A stretch of DNA of 64,000 nt from NCBI GenBank assembly GCA_916048095.2, contig OU696584.1, positions 4,801,849 to 4,865,848 of the forward strand, given 5' to 3'. The notes beneath the pieces are model-generated. The model made no database searches and was not told where the DNA came from. It worked only from the letters and a program-made list of their open reading frames with translations. A program made the position numbers and the translations under genes. This document shows positions 55,521 to 64,000 of the stretch, piece by piece; positions within the stretch are counted from its first letter, which is position 1, and each line of letters opens with the position of its first letter. The stretch comes from Sacculina carcini (Eukaryota; Arthropoda; Thecostraca; Sacculinidae).

Positions 55521-55968
55521 CTAGCATTAAAACCCGCCCGTTGTGCGGAGCAATTCATAAAATATCGCAAATTAAAAACAAATAAGGCAAACTCATAAAA
55601 CCTTAATCAATTAAAAAGTCTAAATTTCATTATTTTTAATTTTATTTTGACAAAATATTTCCACTCAGCCCGCCTCATATTTAAACCCGGCCGCCGTGCG
55701 GAATAATTCAGAACTCGAACACCATCCGTTCTGGTTCTTGAAGTCAAATCCATTAGTTTTGTATATGAATTCATTCTATACGGTGAAATTGAACGTTTTA
55801 TTGCTGCCCGCGGGACATTTTTATTGCATAAAAATGAGCCATCGCTTCGTTTGCGTTTGAAGCCCCTGATCATTGAACCAGCGAACCATGAACCAGCGCA
55901 ATTATGTCACCTCATATTCAAGCATACATACACAGACAGACAGATAATTTCTTCTTTATGTATATATA
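55521..55968 (-). mobile_element. Helitron-like short unit e4 (type A, reversed)
   Basis: CTAGCATTAAAACCCGCCC at 55,521 marks a complete CTAG 3' end next to non-element sequence. The body is the reverse of the 455-bp A unit. Confidence 0.8.
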
Positions 55969-58900
55969 TAGCATTAAAACCCGCCCGTTGTGCGGAACAA
56001 TTCATAACATGAAATTCATATTCAATTCGTAAAAAATAAGGAAAAATAAAAATGAAATAGGGTACACTCATAAAAATATTAATCAATTGAAAATTATAAG
56101 TTTAATTATTTTTATTTCGACAAAATATTTCCCCTCAGTCCGCCTGAGTCATTTTTATACCCGCCCGTCGTGCTGAATAATTCAGAACTCGAACACGATC
56201 CGTTATGGATCTTGAAGTCAAATCCATTGGTTTTGTGTATGGATTAATTCTACAGTGTAAATTGAACGTTGTATTGTCTATAGTTGCTGCCCGCGGAGCA
56301 TTTTTATTTGTAAAAAATACCTTTTTTAAATGAACCATTTGAAAAAAATGAACTAAAAAATGGAAACACCTTTTTTAAACCCGCCCGTCGTGGGGAACAA
56401 TTCATACAATAAAATTCATATTTGAAGTCAAATCCATTGGTTTTGTGTATGGATTAATTCTACAGGGAAAATTGAACGTTCTATTGTCTATAGTTGCTGC
56501 CCGCGGAACATTTTATTTATAAAAAAAAACTTTTTTTAAATGAACCATTTGAAAAAATGATCTAAAAACACTTTTTTAAACCCACCCGTCGTGCGGAACA
56601 ATTCATACAATAAAATTCATATCAAATCCATAAAATATAATGAATACAAATTGAAAAGCAAAAAATGTAACCTATAAATATCTTAACCAATAGAAAAGTC
56701 TAAATGTGAATATTTTTGTTCTTATTTTGACAAATATTATCCCTCAACCCGCCTGATATATAAATCTGCCCGTCGTGTGGTATAATTCAGAACACAAACA
56801 CGAAACAAACAATGAAAGATGATGAAATCTTTTCATCAGAATGTTTCCAAACTATATTTATTACTTAACATCATTCCCCAATATCATTTGCTTAAGTACT
56901 ATTTCACTTTTACCGCTATAATTTTTATTGTTAAAATTTATATATTTTCCGCTATCATTAAAACCCAATATAACCTGAGTCAAACCTACCCAACCCAACC
57001 CAACCATTCAATCTTGACCGCTCTCATCCTAGTCTGAGGTGATTTAACTTATTAGTTTGTGATCACAAAATATACTGATGCAATCATAATTTGTAATCAG
57101 AAGACTGAGATTATCTACCCCAGGGGTCCCAAACACGCGGCCCACCAATACTTTTCTCTCAACCCGCCAATATAGTATCGGGACCAAACTGTAAGGCAGC
57201 TAAATTCACATTTGTTGCATAATGCGATATAATTATACACCATTATCATATTATCTCATAATTCCCGGTTAATGCTTCCACTAATGCATCATATTCATAC
57301 AGTTGTTATTTTTTGGATTACACCGATATTACAGCCCTTGATATTACAGCCGATATTATATTATGCAATATATATTCTGCTACGTATTATTCCTAATACA
57401 TATATCATCAGATCGCAAAATATATTTAAAGGTTCACATCATTCTCCAAAATCATTTGCTTAAGAGCTATTCTACTTTTATCGCTAGAATATTTACTGCT
57501 AGCAAAATATCATATACCTCGCTATCATTTAAACCCACTCTTTATAGATACATTTAATTCGCCCGTCGTTCGGAACAGTTCATAAAATATAATTAATATT
57601 CAATTCATAAAAAATTAGTGCAAATTGAAAAAGAAAAACAAACCCACAGGAAAGTTTTAGCTAATATAAAAGTCTAAATGTAAAATTTATGTTTCAATTT
57701 AGAAAACATGTTTTTCCACAACCCGCCTCATATTTAAAGCTGCCCGTCGTGCGGAATAATTCAGAGCTCAAACACGAAACAAACACAAAGAAAATTGATG
57801 GAAAACGACCAATAGAAAAGTCAAATTTGTAAATTCTTGTTTTAATTATTGACGATGTTTTTCCCTCAACACTACTCAAATTCACACCCGTCCTTCGTGT
57901 GTAGTAATTCAGAGGTGTAACACTATCAAAACAATGAAACATCTCTATAATTCCAGATTAATGCTTCCTCTAAAACAGCATATGCATATACTTGGCATTG
58001 CATGATATTACAACCCGTATCCTTATGCAACTTAAGCGTATGCAACTTGAAATTAAACCAATTAAATTACACAGTAAAATTCAGTAGCTTACTTTGTTCC
58101 AAGTAGCATTTTACCCGCCCGTCGTGCGGAACGTTATTGAGGACAATAAAGCCTTTATATTCAGTAGAGTGTAGCATTAATTAAACTGTACGCAATAAAA
58201 CCACACCATCCATGCTTGGAGATAATATGATGCATTCTTAATTGTGATTGGGCTTCAGTGAAATTTAATCGGTGTATATTCCTGTGTAATCGCAAGTGCG
58301 CATAATAGCTGTCAAATTGGCAATATGTCTTTTTGACTTTACACCGCCGTAACTTCCTTCAGATACACTTTGAAAACTTAAAAATTATACCGCATTTTGA
58401 AAAATACAATTTCCAGCACGATGATATAATTTATTTTAATGTGTGACAAATAGTTCCTGAGAAATAGGTAGAAAAATGAATTAATTTAGGCGCCCGGTGA
58501 TCAAGTGTAATTTTGGATGTATTTGACAATTTTGCCAATTTTACACATTTTTTGTATCATTTGTGGGTATAAATTATACTTTTTCTTGTAGAACACAAAA
58601 TTATCTACACAATAGTATAATGTTTATAGCTGTACCATTGCTGGTTTATGAGGAATAGATAGCGGAATATTGACCAAAACATTCACGTTTTTGTGCGATA
58701 ATTATGCCTTTTTGACTTTGTCATTTACACTTCACACCGCCGTAACTTTTTTTTAATACACTTTGGAAAATAGAAAATTATACCGTGTTGTAGCAAACAA
58801 AATTCCCAGCATGATGGTATTATTTATTTAGATGTGTGATAATTAGTTTTTGATAAATAGATAAAAAAGTATAGAAAATCGGACGCGTGGAGCTTAAATA

Positions 58901-59322
58901 AAATTTTGAATATAGATTGAAATTTTGTCATGTTTACATCTTTTATGTTCTATTTTTTGATATGAATTATAACCTATCTTGTAGAACAGAAAATTTTCTA
59001 CACAGTGGTATAATCTGTATTACTGTACCATTTCTGGTTTATGAGGAGTAGATGTAGGAATATTGACCAAAATTTTCGCATTTTTCAGGGTTCATTTTGT
59101 CTTTTCACCGCGATAACTTTTTTTGGTTTCATTTTTAAAATTTGAAATTTATCCTATCGCGTAGACAAGGAAATTTCCAGCGTAATGGTATAAATTATTG
59201 GCGGATACATTAAGTGGTTACCGAGTAGCAGCTTGCTGAAAATGTGACCAAGGAGGGTGGGACAGACAAACACACAGACAGACAGACAGACAGAGGATCT
59301 CTTTTATATATATAGATATAGA
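55969..59322 (-). mobile_element. Helitron-like long unit e5
   Basis: Abuts e4. About 3.35 kb with the same parts as e2/e3, including the CAGGGGTCCCAAACACGCGG piece (about 57,121), CCCGTCGTGCGG motifs and the satellite. The 5' TC end is at about 59,316-59,322. Confidence 0.8.
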
Positions 59323-59336
59323 TTTGTGTTGTTGTT

Positions 59337-59470
59337 ACTTATTGAATCATATTTTTATATATTGTTGGATGTTTCTTATTGAATCATATTTTTATATATT
59401 GTTGGATGTTTCTTATTGAATCATGTTTTTATATATTGTTGGATGTTTCTTATTGAATCATATTTATTGT
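59337..59470. repeat. 37-bp minisatellite, about 3.5 copies
   Basis: TTTCTTATTGAATCATATTT plus TTATATATTGTTGGATG repeats with very little change directly beside the outer end of e5. Confidence 0.92.
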
Positions 59471-59582
59471 TCTTGATTGTCATTTATTACATATTTATTA
59501 ATATTTATTCTTATTTATTGATGGTTGTTATTTACTGAATCACATATTTATCTTTGATTGTTATTATTTATTGAGGAGCGTG

Positions 59583-59810
59583 GGCGGAGTGACATTATGG
59601 AGTGCTATCGGATGATGGTTTATTATTTATTGTTATTTATTCATTATTTTCTTTCCAACTCTCTTTCTAGACTTTTTTTCATTTCGAACTCTCTTTCTCT
59701 CTGAATCTTTTGGGCGCTTCCGGTACATGGAGCCACCTTAGGGTGGTAAAAGTGCTTGCACTCTTCCCATGCTACTGGATTTGCCCTTAATTAATAATAA
59801 TAATAATAAT
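59583..59810 (+). repeat. Dispersed tailed repeat 'GGGCGCTTCCGG', copy 3
   Basis: Same family as 34,079-34,266, with an internal duplication of CAACTCTCTTTCT and an AATAATAAT tail at about 59,793-59,810. Confidence 0.7.
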
Positions 59811-60049
59811 ATAATTGGAGCCCCAAGTGTTGGCTTCGGGAAAGGGGCAGCATAAGAGGTCGCATAAGTTTTGGTGATGCGTGTGCCTTTCAGAAGGAAG
59901 TCTTTGTGATGGTCGGGCGTCGCCGGCTGTCGAACTTCTGTCTGAATATCGGCCGCTGCGGGCTGTGGATGTGTTTTACGGGCAGGTAGAACCGAAGACA
60001 CGAGAACCACCGCGGTCAACACCAGAACTCTGCGTGAACACACATCGAC

Positions 60050-60150
60050 ATTATTAATTATTATTATTATTAATTACAGGCAAATCCAGTAGCATGGGAA
60101 GAGTACAAGCACTATTACCACCCTAAGGTGGCCCCATGTACCGGAAGCGC
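60050..60150 (-). repeat. Dispersed tailed repeat 'GGGCGCTTCCGG', copy 4, reversed
   Basis: ATTATTATTA tail then CAAATCCAGTAGCATGGGAA and GGTACCGGAAGCGCCC-like text reversed. It faces copy 3 tail to tail across about 240 bp. Confidence 0.7.
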
Positions 60151-60815
60151 CCAAGACATGACAAAATTAACTCTGCGATCGTCTGTCTACTCTGATTCAA
60201 CACTTTATTACACTAAATTTGGAAATACAACTTCACACATCACAAAAGAAAGCACTATGAGTGAATTATCAATTTGCACTCATTTATGTAATCAATGGCA
60301 AACATTTATATCATGTGCAATAACCGAATCAGGTCGAAATCATACTGCATTGCTTCTCACAGCTTCTCCTTTATTTCGCTATCCTCTGTTCTGTGTGATC
60401 AATTATTTTCTTCGCGCCTGTGTCTCTAGCTCAGGGACGGCCTTTTCAGATTGAGGGCCAGATGCGACCCTTGGAAGGAGGTCGCGAGCCGGAGTGTGAA
60501 ACTAAACCTCAGACTACTACTAATAAATATAATAATACCAATAATTGTGAGATATCAGTCAGGGTCAACGGGCAGCGCCTCTAGCCGACACAATGTCAAT
60601 TATACGATGGTCAAGGTCGCAACCATAATTCACGAAACATGGCGACTCACTAGCCGTCATTGCGGTACCAAGTGCACTTTCGTTTGTGTAAGTTTCATGT
60701 AAGATTTGCAGTAACATTAAATGTATTTATTCTATTGATTAATTTTTTGTGTCTATATTACACACGGCTGTTTCAAATATTCACTACTGGTATGTTTCCA
60801 ACTGAATTTAGTTGT
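60151..60815. other. Non-coding stretch with a possible hAT end
   Basis: CAGGGACGGCCTTTTCAGAT at about 60,432, followed by GAGGGCCAGATGCGACCC and GGTCGCGAGCCGG, is typical of one end of a hAT element of the Charlie/SPIN kind. No partner end was found. The rest is AT-rich with no gene. Confidence 0.45.
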
Positions 60816-60817
60816 GG

Positions 60818-61530
60818 TTTATTATTATTATTATTATTATTAACGTTTATTTGTATAGCGCACATTAAAACACACGCGCGAAAAGAGTAATCTTGGTGCA
60901 AAAATATAAACAAATAAGTAAGACACGCCGCTTAGGGAAAACAAACATGCGGATAATACACACACCCACAAGCACACACACTCACACAAACACACACACA
61001 CACACACACGCACACAAACATACTCATGCACACATACCGCCAAATTGAAACATGGCAGTAAGAAAGAGCATAAAAAACAACAAGAAGACTTCTAGTAGAT
61101 ATATCACGCGAGACGGGTACGGTATGACAGCTCAGAGCGAAGCGTAAGGAGTAAGAGAGTGAGAGTCATGATCAAAAGATTTATCAAAGAGATGATTGCG
61201 CAGAGAAGAGGAAAACGATGATAAGAATGTGGAGGAGATAACATGGGAGGGAAGAGAGTTGTACAAACGTGTAGCATAGAATGGGATGGATTTACTAGAC
61301 CAGGTAGATTCATTAAGGGCTCGTGGACAGGATAAAGGAAGAGGATGACGGGAAAGAAAGTTATTAGAGAGTGTAAGAAGCTGCGAGAGGTATGTAGGTT
61401 GCCGAGGGTCATGCAAAAGTATATAAACAAGACAGCAAATTTTAAAGTGGATGCGAGGGATGATCGGAAGCCATCGAAGATTGTAGAGATAGGGTGAGGT
61501 ATGACGAAAGTGGGAAGGAGAAAACACGAA
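60818..61530 (-). mobile_element. L2/CR1-like LINE 3' end with (TAA)n tail
   Basis: Minus strand, from 61,527: NLRWLPIIPRIHFKICCLVY, FYATRLYNSLPSHV and SSFSSSLRNHLFDKSF, then a stop at about 61,132. The 3' UTR contains CA repeats (60,957-61,018) and ends in GTGCGCTATACAAATAAACG plus a TAA repeat (60,818-60,841). It is a typical 5'-truncated L2-type copy. Confidence 0.82.
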
Positions 61531-61539
61531 ACGACAAGA

Positions 61540-62120
61540 AGAAACGACAAAGACAAGAATGTCGATTTGATCATGCTATTTTACGACAGTGCAACTTGAG
61601 TGCGTATCGCAATTGTCAAGATAAGTGTCATGGGTGTATTCTTGAAATGCCAAGCGGCTGGGTGATTGGAAGTAAAACGGGCCGACGACTTGAGCAAGTG
61701 CGTGTCTTTAATGCAGCTACATAAAGAAACGTCCATGAAGCGGTCGATACACGGCAAAATGCGCCCAAGATATGTCGCCCAACACTACAGCAAGACATTG
61801 AAGAAGAGGATTGGCCAACGTTTGTGAATGGACTAATGCAGGGTCCTGCAGTCAGCCAAGATGTTCAGGAACCAGATCCTTAGCAACCGCTCCCCGTACC
61901 ACCCGGCCGGATGGCCCCGAATGTTGAGGGGCCCCGTTGCTTCACGCTTGATATTATAATTGATCATATTTATTATGTATAGCCTTTGCCTTTTTGCTCA
62001 AATGTTTCCACCTGAGCTTGTATTATGTGATTATGTCTAATAATTACATTCATTATTTGGTGCTATATTTATAATGGGGGCCCCAAGTGATGCTTCGGGG
62101 GGGTGGGCATAATTCCTCGC
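61540..62120. other. Unassigned stretch, possibly LTR-related
   Basis: Contains GGGGCCCCGTTGCTTCACGC and, at 62,075-62,112, GGGGGCCCCAAGTGATGCTT, which is also present as GGAGCCCCAAGTGTTGGCTT at 59,818. It lies just before a gypsy gag-like region, so it could be an LTR and leader, but no second LTR is in the window. Confidence 0.35.
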
Positions 62121-62129
62121 ACCGGCTCT

Positions 62130-64000
62130 GTCAGGAACTACTCATGTCAATTATACGGAGGACATTGTGAAATTCGTTTATTTGAACAGCCTTTCGGATG
62201 AAGAAATCGAGAAGCAGGTACTGGGAACAACAGGAGTCGACAACTGCCATTAGCTGATATCGTGGCGCTAATAGACAGCAAAGAAATTGCAGCCAGAGCG
62301 ATAACAACGGACAGTTCCAAAATTGTCGTGAGCAGCTATGAAAAATCAACTCGCAAGAACGCTAGCAGGTATCTGAAGGAGCAAGAAGAACCCTCGGATG
62401 AAGACAAGCTCAAAATATAAATGCGATGCACATGTGGAAAGCTAACTCAGCGATACGGCAAGGTCCGCGGAAAGTCGCGTGAGTTTCAGACAAGTTTGGA
62501 TTTCTGAAAGAATCAACACACGCGCAATTGTGCACATCATGTAGAAGCACTGTGTTATCACGCTGCAGCATCATAGCTTAATGGTAATAACACGCATCGG
62601 GTGACAACAGCCCACAGCGGACACTTCATCGGGAAAGGACATGAAAGCTCTCGCATGGTGTCGTACAACGGGCAGAAAGAGGAGGTCATGCCGCACTCTA
62701 CGTTGACAGTGAGCGTCAGTGTTGACAGAGATGCGTACAGACGAACATAGTTTCGTGTTCCTCCACCACGGCAAGCACAGCTGATAGCTGTTGCGGATTC
62801 TAAGACTCAGACTTGTTTAATGGGCATCTCACAGTTTCGCAAGCTGGGTCTACAGCAGCGCCATGATCATCGAGCACAGAAACGCATCATGGCAGCAAAC
62901 GAATGAGCGATACATATAATCGGTGTCGTACTCCTGAAATTGTCTGGTGCAGATTCAAGTGGTCGTTGGCACGAGGTGCGCGTCATAGTACATGCCACAG
63001 ATGCCACTCAACACTTTTACCAGATCAGGGCAGCGTTGACAAGCCTCAGGGTGATTGAATACGACTTTCACAAAATTTGAGCCAAATCGGACGCATCAGC
63101 AAGCCAGAAAGTGACTAGCTCACGCGTTGAATCCGGCGTGGCGCCGTGTGGATGCCCAAAGCGATGCATGCCTACACCACATCCACGCCAGCGAATCTTC
63201 CGATAGCTCCATCTCTGCGCTCATCTGATTTCATGAACCACTGGTTACTGGCAATATTCGCGTCGTCGACATTCAAAACATATCCACACCAGCCTCTGCC
63301 GGCCATGACAGGACCTCCAATGGAGATTCCGGTTGATCCGACGCACGGTCCGTGGTGACGAATCGACCACCGAATGTTCCGGTCCACTGTAGCGAGGGGG
63401 TGTCGGGGCAGCTGGAGAGAGATTTAGCCCTCGGAGTTATAGAGCGAGTACCAGCAAACACGCCTGTGATATGGTTGCACAGCATGGTGATAACTCCGAA
63501 GTCAGATGGCTCCCCTCGTCGAACAGTTGACATTCAACCATTGAGTCGGTACAGCCGGAGAGACACGCAGTGCACAGTGTCTCCCGTCAGACAAGCGAGA
63601 TCAGTCCCAACGATGTCCATCAAAACAGTGACGGACGCATGGAATGGATTCCACTCCATAGAAATGCGACCCGAGAACCGTCATTTAACAAGGTTCCTAA
63701 CCGAACAAGGTCGCTTCAGATACAATTGCGCGCCCATCGGATTTCTAGCGTCGCAAGACGCATGCACGCAAAGTTACGACGCCATAATTGCCTACGTACC
63801 ACGTAAGAACAAATGCGTGGACGACACGTTGATATGGGACTCCAACATCACAGATCACTGGATGCGAGTGATTGATTATCTAATCCACGTGGGACACAAC
63901 GGACCTATACTGAATCCTTCCAAGTTTCAGTTTTCGTCCACAAGAGGGAGTTTCGCCGGCTTAGAAATCACCAGTCACGAGGTACGGCCGTTGCCAAAAT
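62130..64000 (+). mobile_element. Ty3/gypsy-type fossil of the CVDD lineage, runs off the window
   Basis: A gag-like stretch (SLSDEEIEKQVLG, LIDSKEIAARA, about 62,170-62,320) is followed by degraded cysteine-rich and protease regions. Pol-like text starts near 63,150. The RT part matches the 28.4-kb element motif for motif: TVTDAWNGFHSIEM, HLTRFLTEQGRFRYNCAP, KCVDDTLIWDSN (63,811 on) and LNPSKFQFSSTRGSFAG. It is broken in about five or more places, and integrase, if present, is beyond 64,000. Older than the 28.4-kb copy. Confidence 0.8.

Larger units (their letters stand above)
41534..59327. mobile_element. Cluster of non-autonomous Helitron-like elements, both orientations
   Basis: Every unit ends in a short GC-rich hairpin (CCGCACAACGGGCGGG or variants) about 10 bases before GCTAG/GCTA, and begins TCTATATATATAAAAG or TATATACATAAAG followed by TCTG repeats. 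A 5' TC, a 3' hairpin then CTAG, no terminal inverted repeats and no target duplication are the standard Helitron signs. Units are joined 3' end to 5' end. Orientation is plus from 41.6 to 46.75 kb and minus from 46.75 to 59.3 kb. No Rep/helicase coding sequence is present. Confidence 0.8.

Noticed and set aside
46761-57942. Repeated 60-94-residue frames in the Helitron-like units (MHHIHTVVIF..., MKFMFQFRKHV..., MFHCFDSVTRL...)
   Set aside because: They recur only because the units recur, are AT-rich, have no motif and appear on both strands of the same DNA.
47030-58140. Regularly spaced short repeats that could suggest a CRISPR-like array
   Set aside because: The repeated motif is a transposon hairpin, spacers are themselves repeated between units, and the genome is eukaryotic.
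60128-60702. Open frames of 76-108 residues on the plus strand
   Set aside because: No motifs, skewed composition and overlap with hAT-like non-coding text.
61900-62125. Possible LTR and primer site before the 62-kb gypsy fossil
   Set aside because: No second LTR copy in the window, so borders and identity cannot be supported.

Overview
This window looks like repeat-rich genomic DNA from an invertebrate animal. The evidence is spliced exons with consensus GT/AG borders (an animal haem peroxidase and one unrecognised exon), L2/CR1-type and restriction-endonuclease-type LINEs, hAT elements with 8-bp target duplications, Ty3/gypsy relatives, Helitron-like elements and many long (TG)n/(CA)n arrays. 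Nothing bacterial or organellar is visible. I cannot name the species from sequence alone.

Layout. 1-3,690: broken Ty3/gypsy fossil. 3,900-13,240: a chain of (TG)n arrays carrying several LINEs, namely a minus-strand L2/CR1 end with a second LINE tail nested in it, a plus-strand APE-type LINE (6.34-8.90 kb), and a GC-rich LINE with one uninterrupted 937-residue frame (PHD finger, reverse transcriptase, zinc knuckle, restriction-like endonuclease; 9.44-12.25 kb, minus). 14.1-18.8 kb: four minus-strand exons of a haem peroxidase gene with introns full of hAT-type MITEs and LINE scraps. 19.7-20.8 kb: LINE tail and minisatellite. 20.87-25.6 kb: broken minus-strand gypsy fossil. 26.5-26.8 kb: short broken gene-like piece. 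27.2-37.08 kb: a 2.28-kb tandem duplication whose first copy holds a young, whole-looking gypsy-type LTR element (28,394-33,736); the second copy preserves the empty site. 37.1-39.4 kb: Helitron-like fragment, MITEs and one exon. 39.6-41.0 kb: integrase fossil abutting a hAT transposase piece.

41.5-59.3 kb is the most unusual part. It is about 18 kb of non-autonomous Helitron-like elements (5' TC, 3' short GC-rich hairpin then CTAG) in two size classes, joined head to tail in both orientations around an inversion point near 46.75 kb. It includes a precise 3,153-bp tandem repeat, a roughly 910-bp two-unit higher-order repeat, and an internal satellite built of alternating half-monomers. 59.3-64 kb carries a 37-bp minisatellite, an inverted pair of tailed repeats, an L2-like LINE end and the first part of a broken gypsy fossil related to the 28-kb element.

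No set of genes here forms a pathway. The host genes seen are fragments of larger genes, and the window is mainly a record of mobile-element insertion, nesting and amplification.
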